Part shown: positions 35,147 to 44,604 of the stretch, one piece after another
Position numbering within the stretch: the first letter of the stretch is position 1
Layout: every line of letters starts with the position of its first letter
Assembly (NCBI RefSeq): GCF_025398035.1
Contig: NZ_CP104558.1
Location: forward strand, 3,142,501-3,206,500
Direction of reading: 5' to 3'
Source: Rossellomorea vietnamensis
GTDB lineage: Bacteria; Bacillota; Bacilli; Bacillales; Bacillaceae_B
DNA length: 64,000 bases
Translations under genes and position numbers: made by a program
Notes under the pieces: model-generated
Seen by the model: only the letters and a program-made list of their open reading frames with translations
Told to the model about the DNA's origin: nothing
Database searches by the model: none

Positions 35147-37411
35147 TTGAAGAAAGCACTATCCATGTTGTTCCTTTCCACGGCCCTGGTCGCAGCCCCT
35201 CTAAGCACCCAGGCAGCAGGTCAGCCAATCGAGGTCAAACTGCAAAACTATATCGGAAGCAAGACCGCACTACCTTTTACAACAAATGGTGACTATCAGG
35301 TGAAGGGAACGTCCATTTTCATCCAGCCCGGTGCCTCTTATACCATGAAAGTGGAGTCAGGGGACCTATCCCTTTATAAAGGCAGTTCTTTAGTGAAAAA
35401 GTTCAGTGGCAATGTAACCATCATTCCGACCATCACAGAATCGATGGACCGAGCCATGACGATCAAAGGAAATTCCGAGAAGCAATACTTAGGCGAAGTG
35501 GAATTTACCGTGGAATCCGGTAAATACGTCCGTCCCGTCAACCATATTAATCTCGAAGACTATTTAAAAGGGGTCGTTCCGGCTGAAATGCCTTCTTCAT
35601 GGGGCGCAAATGGCGGATTGGATGCCCTTAAAGCACAGGCCGTAGCAGCAAGGACCTTCGTACTGAAAAAAGGAAACTGGTCCATCTATGATGGTCAAAG
35701 CGACCAAGTCTATAAGGGATACGATTGGGATTCCCATACGACAAAAGCCGTTAATGAAACTCAAGGGGAAGTCCTGAAGAACGGCGATAAGTATGCGGAA
35801 GCATTCTACTCCTCATCCAATGGTGGAAGAGTCTTTTCAAATCAAAATGTCTGGGGATCGGCATTGGTTCCGTATCTGCAAACCAAAAAGGACATCTATG
35901 ATGCCAAATTCTCTCCACACAGCGATTGGAAGGTCGCTCTTTCCAAGTCGCAGTTTGACAATAGCGAACTGGATCTCAAGAAACCCGAATCATGGTGGAC
36001 AGATGTAAAGGAAACAGATCAAACTATCATCTCTAACATGAAAACGTGGCTGAAAAGTAAAAAGATGATCGACGGAAAAAGCGACATCAAAATCGTAGAA
36101 ATCAAAGATATGTTTTTTGATATCCCGGATGATTCCTTCACGTCAACAGATGTGTTAAAAGGAAAAGTATCATTTACGTATTATGAAAAAACCGACGATG
36201 GCTTCGTGAAAAATGAAGACGAGACCATCAAGCTTCAAACCAAAACGGTTGAAGATCGTTCGTATAATATCCGTTTCATGCTGGGGACTTCCATCATGAA
36301 GAGCCCTTATGTAAAAAGCCTGGATAAAAATGATGAGTCCTACACTATCAACGGCGGCGGCTTCGGTCATGGAATCGGTATGAGCCAATACGGTGCCTAC
36401 CAAATGTCCAAAGAAGGCAACAATTTCAGGACGATTCTTGGTTATTACTACCCGACAACCAGTGTGAACAGAGAACTTGACTTAGGCGCTTATTCCCACG
36501 AACTTGAAGGGATCGACCGCTACGAAACAAGCGTAAGCGTTTCTGACTACGGTTGGGAAAATCGATCAAAGGCCGTCGTCATCGGACGCGGGGATTTATC
36601 GATTGATGCACTGACAGGAAGTGTCCTTGCGAAGAAGCTGGATTCTCCGTTATTGCTGACTACGTCCAAATCACTTCCGGACACGGTCCTGAATGAAATT
36701 AAACGCCTGCAGCCTGAAAAGGTTTACTTACTGGGCGGAAGCAATGCCATCGGTACCAATGTGGAAACACAGTTAAAAGGTCTATCTTTTATCAACGATG
36801 GTGACATTACCCGCATCAGCGGAAAAGAACGTTATGAGACAGCCGTCAAAGTGGCAGACGAAGTAAACAATAAGGATGAAATTTTTGTGGTGACGAAAGA
36901 CGAGAAATCTCCGGATGCCCTGTCGATCGCTTCATATGCGAGCATGATGCAGATTCCGATTCTGTACACAACGAAAGATACCCTGCATGAAAGTGTAGAA
37001 GCATATATGAAGGAACATGACATCAAGAACGTAACCATCATCGGTGGACAATCAGCCGTCTCAACCGGAGTGGAGCGAGAACTTTCCAACCTGGCGCCGA
37101 ATGTCACACGGGTCTACGGCCTGGATCGTTACCAGACAAGCTTGACGATTGCAGAGAAATACAGTGATCAATTCGAAGAAAAGACATTATTCTTTGCCCG
37201 CGGTGACGTCTTCATCGATGCCCTGCCAGCTTCTGCCCTTGCAGCAGCCATGAAATCCCCACTTGTCCTGACGCGTAAAGATGCGCTACCGGATCATGTA
37301 GGGGACTGGCTCGATAAACGCACCGTCCTAGCCGACACGTACTTCCTTGGAGGGAACGGAGCGATAAACGAAACTGTTCGACGCGATATTCAAGAAGCAT
37401 TTGCGGATTGA
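35147..37411 (+). CDS. lytB: SpoIID/LytB-domain protein with three CWB2 repeats
   Basis: A TTG at 35147 lies 7 bases behind AAGGAGG and gives 754 residues with a signal peptide (ending STQAAG); an earlier TTG at 35129 overlaps the ribosome site. Residues about 125-445 form a SpoIID/LytB domain: LEDYLKGVVPAEMPSSW, LKAQAVAARTF and GGGFGHGIGMSQYGAY. Three CWB2 repeats span about 455-754. B. subtilis LytB combines the same two modules and enhances LytC amidase activity, while SpoIID itself is a lytic transglycosylase. This is the last gene of the amidase operon. Confidence 0.92.
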   Translation: MKKALSMLFLSTALVAAPLSTQAAGQPIEVKLQNYIGSKTALPFTTNGDYQVKGTSIFIQPGASYTMKVESGDLSLYKGSSLVKKFSGNVTIIPTITESMDRAMTIKGNSEKQYLGEVEFTVESGKYVRPVNHINLEDYLKGVVPAEMPSSWGANGGLDALKAQAVAARTFVLKKGNWSIYDGQSDQVYKGYDWDSHTTKAVNETQGEVLKNGDKYAEAFYSSSNGGRVFSNQNVWGSALVPYLQTKKDIYDAKFSPHSDWKVALSKSQFDNSELDLKKPESWWTDVKETDQTIISNMKTWLKSKKMIDGKSDIKIVEIKDMFFDIPDDSFTSTDVLKGKVSFTYYEKTDDGFVKNEDETIKLQTKTVEDRSYNIRFMLGTSIMKSPYVKSLDKNDESYTINGGGFGHGIGMSQYGAYQMSKEGNNFRTILGYYYPTTSVNRELDLGAYSHELEGIDRYETSVSVSDYGWENRSKAVVIGRGDLSIDALTGSVLAKKLDSPLLLTTSKSLPDTVLNEIKRLQPEKVYLLGGSNAIGTNVETQLKGLSFINDGDITRISGKERYETAVKVADEVNNKDEIFVVTKDEKSPDALSIASYASMMQIPILYTTKDTLHESVEAYMKEHDIKNVTIIGGQSAVSTGVERELSNLAPNVTRVYGLDRYQTSLTIAEKYSDQFEEKTLFFARGDVFIDALPASALAAAMKSPLVLTRKDALPDHVGDWLDKRTVLADTYFLGGNGAINETVRRDIQEAFAD

Positions 37412-37451
37412 TTTGAATTTTGAATACAAAAACTAAGTAAACACACAAATG

Positions 37452-37492
37452 AGCAGTTTTATTCGTAACTGAATGAGGCTGCTTTTTTTTGT
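37452..37492 (+). terminator. Terminator of the amidase operon
   Basis: AGCAG and ATTC pair with GAAT and CTGCT in an interrupted stem followed by eight T. Confidence 0.65.
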
Positions 37493-37518
37493 TCATTATG
37501 AGTGTCTTCGGATTGTTT

Positions 37519-37708
37519 AAATAAGCGGAATATTTCCGGTTATCCTGCATAATAGGGCTGGAATGGGTGCATATAAGCGGAGTTTTTCCGGTTAAGGCAA
37601 GATAAAGGTGCTCTATTTTCATGCTTTTGAGGAAATAGCCGGAATAATTCCTTCTATTTCTCAATATTTCGTGCATCAATCCTAAATAAGCGGAATTTTT
37701 CCTGTTAT
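37519..37708. repeat. Four copies of a 25-bp AAGCGGAA-TTCCGGTT repeat
   Basis: Copies start near 37519, 37571, 37633 and 37684. The form is AAATAAGCGGAATATTTCCGG followed by TTAT. Each has an internal GGAA/TTCC inverted repeat. Intervals are about 52, 62 and 51 bases. They lie between the terminator of the amidase operon and the first 134-bp element. Confidence 0.8.
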
Positions 37709-37746
37709 TGTTAGGGGTGGGGTGACCTCAAGGGGGCAGCTTGGTC

Positions 37747-37880
37747 GAAATCATGCGGGGATTGAAGAGGATCATGCCGGATTTAGGATATTCGTGAGGC
37801 AGGTGAGTTTTTCAAGCAGCCTCCTGATTAATCATGCGAAATTCCAAATAATCATGCCACCGTGTCGAAATTTCTTAACC
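37747..37880 (+). repeat. 134-bp six-unit intergenic element, copy 1
   Basis: Units (TCATGC or close) start at 37751, 37772, 37792, 37812, 37832 and 37852: one interval of 21, then four of 20. The conserved flank GTGTCGAAATTTCTTAAC ends 27 bases after the last unit start. Strand given is the one reading ATCATGCGGG. See copies at 40973, 47779 and 52842. Confidence 0.9.
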
Positions 37881-38188
37881 CGAATCCCGTCATCTTTATC
37901 ACGCCAATCCAAACAAAATGGAACACTATCCCATAATTATGACTACAAAACATGTTTGTAACACATATTTAACATATAGGGATGTATGAAGCTCTGTCCT
38001 TTTTACAGTGTTCCCAACGCCGAGACAGCCTTAGGGACGCATGGAACAAAGCATTTTCAAATGACCGGTTTTCCTGTATAATTTTTTATTGTTGTTCAAT
38101 TATCAATACTTAACAGGGTGCGTCCCTTTTACTATAAAGAATAGCTGACATGGAAGAGACGATAGTCCTCACAGGGAAGGAGTTTGTA

Positions 38189-38542
38189 ATGAAGAAACAG
38201 TTTGCTGCTCTATTGATGCTGACCACGATCCTGATTAGTGGATGCGGGGAACAGCCGTTGAAATTCAGAAACCTATTGGAAGCCGATCAATATATCCGCA
38301 ATAATATTGAGAATACGGATTGGGGTACCTTCAAGCTTATGCTGAGTCCGGATAATTCGGTGACGGAAACGGATTTCAATTATCTTAAAGAGAAACTTAC
38401 TTCTCAGCACAAGAGTTATTTTCACACCGAAGCCGTCGATAAATTCTATCGTTTTAATAAGCAGAATGAGCTCGTGTATATGACAGAGTGGGAGAAGAAA
38501 GACGGAGTTCTCCTGTTAAAAGATATAGATTATATTCAATAA
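38189..38542 (+). CDS. Small lipoprotein of unknown function
   Basis: The ATG at 38189 lies 7 bases behind GGAAGGAG and gives 117 residues with a lipoprotein signal (LLMLTTILISGC, Cys18). The mature part (about 100 residues, with ADQYIRNNIENTDWG) looks like a small alpha/beta domain of the kind found in many Bacillus lipoproteins; I do not recognise a named family. It is 27 bases upstream of the O-antigen ligase-like gene and may be co-transcribed with it. Confidence 0.7.
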   Translation: MKKQFAALLMLTTILISGCGEQPLKFRNLLEADQYIRNNIENTDWGTFKLMLSPDNSVTETDFNYLKEKLTSQHKSYFHTEAVDKFYRFNKQNELVYMTEWEKKDGVLLLKDIDYIQ

Positions 38543-38568
38543 ACTAAAAAGACAATGAGGAGTTTAGT

Positions 38569-39936
38569 ATGAATTTTTCCACACTCATGAACAAGTATGA
38601 GCCCAGGCTGAAGCAGATCATCTTGATTTTAGTGGCCGGATATTTGTTCTTCGCGCAATTCTCTACTCAAGCAAAATACATTAAGCTGCTACCTGTACCG
38701 GTTCCGGCGGTATTGACATTGGGAGTCGGGGGATTATTATTTCTCTACTACTTGCTCAATCGAAAAAAATTAACGCAAACTTCTGAGTTTGATAAGTATT
38801 TGAAACGTTTCCTGATCCTGTTCCTGATTTCATTGGGACTGGCCGTACTATCTGCTTTTTACACGGCTACCGTGTTGAATAGTGTAGAATATGTGAACTA
38901 TCTGAAAAGCTCCATGGTCACTCGAATCGCTTACTATATCAGCTTTTTCATGTTTGTCTATTTCGGTTACCGCCTGCTCGTGAATGAGCCGAAGGACAGT
39001 AAGAGCATCATCAACGTTTATGCGTTGTCGATCACTCTTCTAGTGGCGGTGGCATTTTGGCAGCTGGCATACTTCATATTTAATATTCCATTCCTGAATT
39101 TGAACACGCGATCGTTCGTTCACAGCGTGGAAGGGGTGACCCTGTTCGATTTCAGGATTACGTCCTTCACCAATGAACCGAGTTATATGGGACCATTCCT
39201 GATCGACCTGATCATTCTCGGTTATCTTGTCGTGAAGCGTAAATGGGTCTATGCAGTCGCATTGCTTCTGCCGACTCTTTTCATCCTGGCTTTCACTTTC
39301 TCAGTGAGTGCTTACTTTAATCTTGTTATTGTCATCGGATTCCTGATGGTCTATCTCATGTTCCATCCAAGATTCCCGAAAAAGATCCTCTGGATGATTC
39401 CATTGGTCGGGGTCATCGGAATTGCAGGTCTATATCTCGTGAATCCGGATCTATTGGCCAAATTCTTCTCGCCTATCTGGGGGAGAAGGGATAATCTGTT
39501 CGATCCGACACAATCGAGCCGGATTTATATGTACGTCATGCCTTTCAAATGGCTGTTCGATCATTCCATCGTGTCAGGATTGTTTGGATACGGTCCAGGA
39601 GCCTATGAATTCCTGGCAGGAACGAAGATCGTCCCACATACCCAGATGAGCCTGGCGATATCCGCCAATAATATGTTCATCGACGTTCTCTTCGAACAAG
39701 GAGTGGTAGGACTTCTCCTTTTACTCGCAGGTCTTTTATCCATCGCCGTTTTCCTATTAAAGAACGGGATGAAAAATATGTACTACTTCATTGCATTAAC
39801 AGAGTACTTTCACCTGATGGTCACATCCTTATACAGAGCCGATTATGTGACACCAAGGTTCTGGGCAGTCCTATTAGTCATCGCCGTGCTGGTGAAACTC
39901 GGTGAAATGAAGCACAAGCAAAATGTAACGGAGTGA
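38569..39936 (+). CDS. O-antigen ligase/polymerase (Wzy/WaaL-like) membrane protein
   Basis: The 455-residue protein has about 11-12 hydrophobic segments and one long extracellular loop with the features of PF04932 proteins: SRIYMYVMPFKWLFDHSIVSG followed by GYGPGAYEF and, further on, NNMFIDVLFEQGVVG, the usual RxxxW and NxxLxxxxExGxxG-type motifs. It should polymerise or ligate lipid-linked glycan units outside the membrane. With the flippase at 29244 and several glycosyltransferases it suggests a Wzx/Wzy-dependent polymer. Start behind GAGGAG. Confidence 0.88.
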   Translation: MNFSTLMNKYEPRLKQIILILVAGYLFFAQFSTQAKYIKLLPVPVPAVLTLGVGGLLFLYYLLNRKKLTQTSEFDKYLKRFLILFLISLGLAVLSAFYTATVLNSVEYVNYLKSSMVTRIAYYISFFMFVYFGYRLLVNEPKDSKSIINVYALSITLLVAVAFWQLAYFIFNIPFLNLNTRSFVHSVEGVTLFDFRITSFTNEPSYMGPFLIDLIILGYLVVKRKWVYAVALLLPTLFILAFTFSVSAYFNLVIVIGFLMVYLMFHPRFPKKILWMIPLVGVIGIAGLYLVNPDLLAKFFSPIWGRRDNLFDPTQSSRIYMYVMPFKWLFDHSIVSGLFGYGPGAYEFLAGTKIVPHTQMSLAISANNMFIDVLFEQGVVGLLLLLAGLLSIAVFLLKNGMKNMYYFIALTEYFHLMVTSLYRADYVTPRFWAVLLVIAVLVKLGEMKHKQNVTE

Positions 39937-39941
39937 TACAA

Positions 39942-40910
39942 TTGAGTTCATATAAAATCTTTCTATCCTATTTGATCTTTGTGGTTCTTTTGTTCGGCAT
40001 TGTCGTTGGCGTGAAAACAAAAGAGGTGCAAAAAAGTGAATATAAATCGGTCGGAAATGAATATTCACTCCTGAACTTTGGCCTGGGGGAAAGATACCAG
40101 GAAGTGTCCAAGGTCATGAAAAATCCCGAATCCAAGGATGAAGTACTGGATGATGAGAAACAGAAGCTCCGTGTCCATTTTACCGGCGGCGAAGCGGACT
40201 ATTTGATCACATCCAATAAGAAATTCAAGATTGAAAAGACGATCAACGTAGGGGATGATCTCGAAAAGGTCATCGATAACCATCTGGACTTGGACCTTTT
40301 TGAATACAAAGCAGATGAAACCGATGAACAGTCCTATGTCTATATGATCGTGGACGAGCAAACCGTCGTACTTGAAGTGAAAGAAGGTAAAATCTCGAAA
40401 ATCCTTCTCGCCCAGGAGGAAATCCCGGTTGTTGAACTGATCGGTGCCTTCAATGAAGATCTGGCAACCGATGAATTTCTGGAGATGACCGACGAAGAGC
40501 TCCTGGATGAATCCAAAAAGCTCAGCTTCCGGATCGACTACGAGAAAAACAATCGAAAAGTACTTTCTGATGAGTTCCAGCAATATCTCGATGCAGGTCT
40601 TTTACCGGAAACCCCACTGCCAATCGGGTATTCAGAAAAGAACCTATTCAATAAATACGGCGAACCCGTATACATCTTCGAAGGCAAAGGCGATGTCCAA
40701 TTCTTCTATTACTACAAACAATTCAACGCATTTGTAGGATATAACGAAGATAAAAGACTCATCGAAATCAAGTTCCCGGTCAATATCCCGGCAGACGAAT
40801 TTGAAAAGATCCATGGAGATCTTGAAAATGACATGGATCTCGGTGATAACGAACTGAAACTGACTGAAGAGAATGGAACCATTACGGAAATCATTTTAAA
40901 AGAGAAGTAA
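39942..40910 (+). CDS. Membrane-anchored protein of unknown function
   Basis: A TTG at 39942, 8 bases after GGAG, is the likely start; a GTG at 39933 overlaps the previous gene. The product of about 322 residues has one N-terminal helix (IFLSYLIFVVLLFGIVVGV) and an acidic, mixed alpha/beta extracellular part. Two sections look alike (YSLLNFGLGERYQEVSKVM and NLFNKYGEPVYIFEGKG), suggesting a repeated small beta domain. It is translationally coupled to the ligase/polymerase gene, so it may assist polymer export or length control (inference). No family recognised. Confidence 0.75.
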   Translation: MSSYKIFLSYLIFVVLLFGIVVGVKTKEVQKSEYKSVGNEYSLLNFGLGERYQEVSKVMKNPESKDEVLDDEKQKLRVHFTGGEADYLITSNKKFKIEKTINVGDDLEKVIDNHLDLDLFEYKADETDEQSYVYMIVDEQTVVLEVKEGKISKILLAQEEIPVVELIGAFNEDLATDEFLEMTDEELLDESKKLSFRIDYEKNNRKVLSDEFQQYLDAGLLPETPLPIGYSEKNLFNKYGEPVYIFEGKGDVQFFYYYKQFNAFVGYNEDKRLIEIKFPVNIPADEFEKIHGDLENDMDLGDNELKLTEENGTITEIILKEK

Positions 40911-40913
40911 TGG

Positions 40914-40948
40914 AAAAGGTGCAGCCTGTGTGGGCTGCACCTTTTTTT
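40914..40948 (+). terminator. Terminator after the ligase operon
   Basis: AAAAGGTGCAGCC pairs with GGGCTGCACCTTTT over TGTGT, then T-tract. Confidence 0.95.
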
Positions 40949-40972
40949 AGCTTTAACTGGGGAGGGGGTCGC

Positions 40973-41106
40973 GTAAAGAAAATTCGACACGGCGGCACGA
41001 TTATTTGAAATCTCGCATGAATAATCCGCATCCCGCATGAAAAATTTATAACCCGCACGATAATCTTATATCCGGCACGATCCCCTTCAAAACCCGCATG
41101 ATTCCG
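40973..41106 (-). repeat. 134-bp six-unit intergenic element, copy 2
   Basis: On the plus strand the flank GTAAAGAAAATTCGACACG starts at 40973, and units (GCACGA or GCATGA) end at 41000, 41020, 41040, 41060, 41080 and 41101: intervals 20, 20, 20, 20, 21. The element begins 24 bases after a terminator. From 41107 to 41277 I see nothing else. Confidence 0.9.
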
Positions 41107-41280
41107 AAGCGAGGGTACCCCAATGAGGAGAAACCGCCTACTCATACGGCCATAAATCCCCGTCCAGGCTCACACTCCCACCAAAACAGACAAACTTCAG
41201 CTAAAAACCAGTCTAGTGAGAACGAAAACCTCCCATCGAGTGAAATACTCGTAGAGAATCGATCAGCGTAAACCACAAAA

Positions 41281-41317
41281 AAAGAAGCAGACACCCCTAC
41301 CAGGCATCTGCTTCTCT
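41281..41317 (-). terminator. Terminator of the GT2 gene at 41334
   Basis: On the minus strand GAAGCAGATGCC pairs with GGTGTCTGCTTC (one mismatch region) and runs into seven T. Confidence 0.88.
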
Positions 41318-41333
41318 TAAAACCATTCAATCC

Positions 41334-42134
41334 TTACTTCTTCTCATACCGGAATATCTCTCTGAATGCCTTACTGTAATACCCGAACGGCTCCTCCAGA
41401 TGACGATATTTCTTCAACGTAAATAGAGTCAGGAGTACAACAGCTGTCGGCGTATTATACATTCTCTTAAACAAAGGCCCTTTCCCGATAAATGATTTTT
41501 CATATAAGCGGGTCTGCATATCGGGTTTCTCGTGGTTCACGACAACCTTTGGGAAATAGCTGATCGACTTGTTATGCCGTGCTAAATCGAATAAAAAGAT
41601 ATTTTCTTCCCCTGAAGGGTAGATTGCGCCCAATCCGAACTTCTCGTCGAATTGAATGAGGGAGCGTTCGATGTTCGCCGTTTGGATGAAAATTTCAATA
41701 GAAGATTTCTTTAACAGCTTACCGGTTGTAACCTGTTTCTGCTCTTCTTCGTCATATTCTTTGTAGTAGACATTTTTGATCGGGTCATAGATTTGGAAGC
41801 AGGCAACATCCGTTTCCAGGTTCTCGTGAAAATAGTCCACGACCACTTGGAATGAATCATCATTATACCAGCAGTCGTCATCAGAGAACGTCAGGATACT
41901 TCCCGTGGCATGCTCTATGCCAACATTGCGAGCGAGTGATAAGCCTTTGCGATCTATTTCAATATGATTGTATTTAAAGTTAACATCTTTTAAAACGGAT
42001 GTAATATAATTGTGATTGTCTTGTGATACAATAATGACTTCGAAGTCTTTATATACTTGATTATTAAGACTTTCAAACAATCGTTTCAATTCCTCTGGTT
42101 TCGTTCCAAGAGTTGGTACGATTACACTAATCAT
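41334..42134 (-). CDS. Family 2 glycosyltransferase
   Basis: The ATG at 42134 lies 8 bases after GAGGA and gives about 266 residues. The GT-A fold is clear: ISVIVPTLGTKPEELKRLFE, EVIIVSQDN, GLSLARNVGIEHATG and the metal-binding FSDDDCWY. There is no membrane helix. It is a single leftward gene with its own terminator among rightward glycan genes, and probably adds a sugar to a surface glycan. The acceptor is unknown. Confidence 0.9.
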   Translation of the reverse strand: MISVIVPTLGTKPEELKRLFESLNNQVYKDFEVIIVSQDNHNYITSVLKDVNFKYNHIEIDRKGLSLARNVGIEHATGSILTFSDDDCWYNDDSFQVVVDYFHENLETDVACFQIYDPIKNVYYKEYDEEEQKQVTTGKLLKKSSIEIFIQTANIERSLIQFDEKFGLGAIYPSGEENIFLFDLARHNKSISYFPKVVVNHEKPDMQTRLYEKSFIGKGPLFKRMYNTPTAVVLLTLFTLKKYRHLEEPFGYYSKAFREIFRYEKK

Positions 42135-42350
42135 TTTCTTCATCCTCACATCTGAAATTACTCGCTATATTATAGCACATTAAACCTGTGAGATTAAGAA
42201 ATCAATAACATATGGTATAATACTCGTGAAATTTAATGAATTTGGCTCATCAAGAGCGTAAATGGGCCACATTATGCAGAAACTATTTAAAAGACTTCGA
42301 ACCGGTAGAATAAGAACAATGGATTTATACAAAACTAAGAGGTGAGTTCT

Positions 42351-43223
42351 TTGAGAGTGAAAAAAGCGATTATCCCGGCAGCGGGGTTGGGAACACGATT
42401 CCTGCCGGCAACAAAGGCACAACCGAAGGAAATGTTACCAATTGTAGATAAACCTACAATCCAATATATTATTGAAGAAGCCGTCAACTCAGGCATTGAA
42501 GATATCCTGATCGTGACAGGCCGCGGAAAACGTGCCATCGAGGACCACTTCGATAAATCGTTGGAACTGGAAGAAATGCTTGCGATGAAAGAGAAGTATG
42601 ATGAGCTTGAGGAGATCAAGCAAATCTCTCATTTGGCAGACATTCACTATATCCGTCAGAAAGAACCGAAAGGACTTGGACATGCGATCTGGTGTGCGAG
42701 AAAATTCATCGGCGACGATCCTTTCGCTGTCTTACTTGGGGATGACATCGTGATTTCCGAGAAACCTTGTCTGAAACAATTGATCGATGAATTCGAAGAG
42801 AAGGAGTCGAGCATCATCGGTGTACAGGAAGTTTCCGACGAGGACGTATCCAAGTATGGTGTCATCGACGTAGAAGACCCGACGAACGATGGTCCGCTTT
42901 TCAAAGTCAAGGGACTTGTTGAAAAACCGAACCTGGAAGATGCCCCTTCGAACATGGCCATCATGGGACGTTATGTACTGACACCTGATGTCCTGGATAT
43001 CCTCGGGGACCTGGAGCCTGGTCAAGGAAACGAAATTCAATTGACGGACGCCCTTCAAAAACTGAACGAGCAGCAAAATGTTTACGGATATTCTTTTGAA
43101 GGTAAAAGGTATGATATTGGAAACAAGTACGGCTTTGTTCAAGCAACAGTCGAGTTTGCTCTAATGAGAGATGACCTGAAAGGTCCATTGAAAGATTGGT
43201 TAAAAGACATCATTTCAGAATGA
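42351..43223 (+). CDS. gtaB: UTP-glucose-1-phosphate uridylyltransferase
   Basis: The TTG at 42351 is the likely start, behind AGAGGTGA; a GTG at 42342 is too close. The 290-residue product has the GtaB/GalU signature [20 protein letters not shown], then [28 protein letters not shown] and the GEIQLTD-type [10 protein letters not shown]. It makes UDP-glucose, used for teichoic acid glucosylation, glycolipids and, through the next gene, UDP-glucuronate. The residue pattern follows B. subtilis GtaB closely. It forms an operon with ugd. Confidence 0.96.
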   Translation: MRVKKAIIPAAGLGTRFLPATKAQPKEMLPIVDKPTIQYIIEEAVNSGIEDILIVTGRGKRAIEDHFDKSLELEEMLAMKEKYDELEEIKQISHLADIHYIRQKEPKGLGHAIWCARKFIGDDPFAVLLGDDIVISEKPCLKQLIDEFEEKESSIIGVQEVSDEDVSKYGVIDVEDPTNDGPLFKVKGLVEKPNLEDAPSNMAIMGRYVLTPDVLDILGDLEPGQGNEIQLTDALQKLNEQQNVYGYSFEGKRYDIGNKYGFVQATVEFALMRDDLKGPLKDWLKDIISE

Positions 43224-43239
43224 ACAAGGAGAAATTAAG

Positions 43240-44544
43240 ATGAACATATGTGTAATTGGTACAGGTTATGTAGGACTTGTTTCGGGTGTTTGCTTCAGTG
43301 ACGCCGGGAACAAAGTGACTTGTTTAGATATAGACGCCCAAAAGGTGGAGAACCTGAAAAACGGGATCATTCCCATCTATGAGCCGGGCTTGACGGAATT
43401 AGTGGAGAAGAATATCAATGAAGGCCGCCTATTCTTCACGACGGATTATGCCGAGGGGATGAGTGACGCGGATCTTGTCATCATCGCAGTCGGTACACCG
43501 CCTAAAGAAAACGGCGAGGCGAACCTGCAGTATATCGAAGCGGCTGCCCGTTCGATTGCCGAACACCTGAACGATTACAAAGTGATTGTCACGAAGAGCA
43601 CCGTGCCGGTCGGGACAGGTGCCATGATCAAAGGTGTCATCAAAGAAGTAGTCGGACATGACGAATTCGATGTCGCGTCCAACCCTGAGTTCCTTCGCGA
43701 AGGTTCAGCGATTCACGATACGGTGAATATGGAAAGAGCGGTCATCGGTGTGGAATCAGAGAAAGCGGAAGCGATCCTGAAGGAATTACATGCCCCTTTC
43801 ACTAAAAATATCGTCGTGACGAATATCGAAACATCTGAAATGATCAAATACGCATCCAACGCGTTCCTTGCAACGAAGATCAGCTTCATCAACGAAGTGG
43901 CCAACGTGTGCGAGCTTGTAGGTGCGGACGTAACGAAAGTGGCAGAGGGAATGGGATATGATCCACGGATCGGCCCGCAGTTCCTGAATGCCGGCATCGG
44001 ATATGGTGGTTCCTGCTTCCCTAAAGATACAAGCGCCCTTGTAAAGATTGCCGATCAAGTAGGATACGACTTCAAGATCGTGAAAGACGTAGAAGCAGTG
44101 AACGGGCTTCAGCGCTTCAAAGTGGTCGACAAGCTCGTGGAAGCCTTCAACGGCGACCTGAAAGATAAGAAGATTGCCGTCCTCGGTCTTGCGTTTAAAC
44201 CGAATACGGACGACATGAGGGACGCACCTTCTGTCGACGTCATTCCGAAACTGCAGGAGCTCGGAGCGGACATACTCGCGTATGACCGCATTGCAGAAAA
44301 GAATGCAAAGGCATTGATCCCAAATCTTCGTACGGGTGATGATTTATATGAAGTCATCCAGAATTCAGATGCGATCCTGATCCTGACGGAGTGGGATGAA
44401 GTGAGAGAGCTTGACCTTGAGAAAGTGTCTAAGCTTGTTGAAAGCAAAGTGATCGTGGATGGTCGTAACATCTTCGACCCTGCCCATATGGAAGAGAACG
44501 GATTCTATTATGCATCCATCGGCAGAAAAACCGTTACATCATAA
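43240..44544 (+). CDS. ugd: UDP-glucose 6-dehydrogenase
   Basis: The 434-residue protein has the NAD motif ICVIGTGYVGLVSGVCFSD, the NPEFLREGSA segment, and the catalytic GGSCFPKDTSALV with Cys259, as in TuaD/Ugd. It oxidises UDP-glucose to UDP-glucuronate in two steps. Located 16 bases after gtaB, it gives the cell a direct route from glucose-1-phosphate to the precursor of teichuronic acid or another acidic polymer. A stem (GGTGGATCC/GGGTCCACC) follows without a T-tract. Confidence 0.96.
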   Translation: MNICVIGTGYVGLVSGVCFSDAGNKVTCLDIDAQKVENLKNGIIPIYEPGLTELVEKNINEGRLFFTTDYAEGMSDADLVIIAVGTPPKENGEANLQYIEAAARSIAEHLNDYKVIVTKSTVPVGTGAMIKGVIKEVVGHDEFDVASNPEFLREGSAIHDTVNMERAVIGVESEKAEAILKELHAPFTKNIVVTNIETSEMIKYASNAFLATKISFINEVANVCELVGADVTKVAEGMGYDPRIGPQFLNAGIGYGGSCFPKDTSALVKIADQVGYDFKIVKDVEAVNGLQRFKVVDKLVEAFNGDLKDKKIAVLGLAFKPNTDDMRDAPSVDVIPKLQELGADILAYDRIAEKNAKALIPNLRTGDDLYEVIQNSDAILILTEWDEVRELDLEKVSKLVESKVIVDGRNIFDPAHMEENGFYYASIGRKTVTS

Positions 44545-44550
44545 TAACAA

Positions 44551-44580
44551 AGGTGGATCCTTCACAGGGGTCCACCTTCA
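44551..44580 (+). other. Hairpin between ugd and the GT2 gene
   Basis: AAGGTGGATCC pairs with GGGTCCACCTT over a short loop. No T-run follows, so it may act as an RNA processing or stability stem inside the operon rather than as a terminator. Confidence 0.5.
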
Positions 44581-44604
44581 ATCGGTATGAGAGGAAGTCA
44601 TGAT

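Noticed and set aside
37212-37679. 155-residue minus-strand frame after the SpoIID gene
   Set aside because: Overlaps the gene end, the terminator and the repeat cluster; no translation signal.
44551-44580. Hairpin after ugd read as a terminator
   Set aside because: No T-run follows on either strand and the next gene's ribosome site is close, so only a hairpin is reported.
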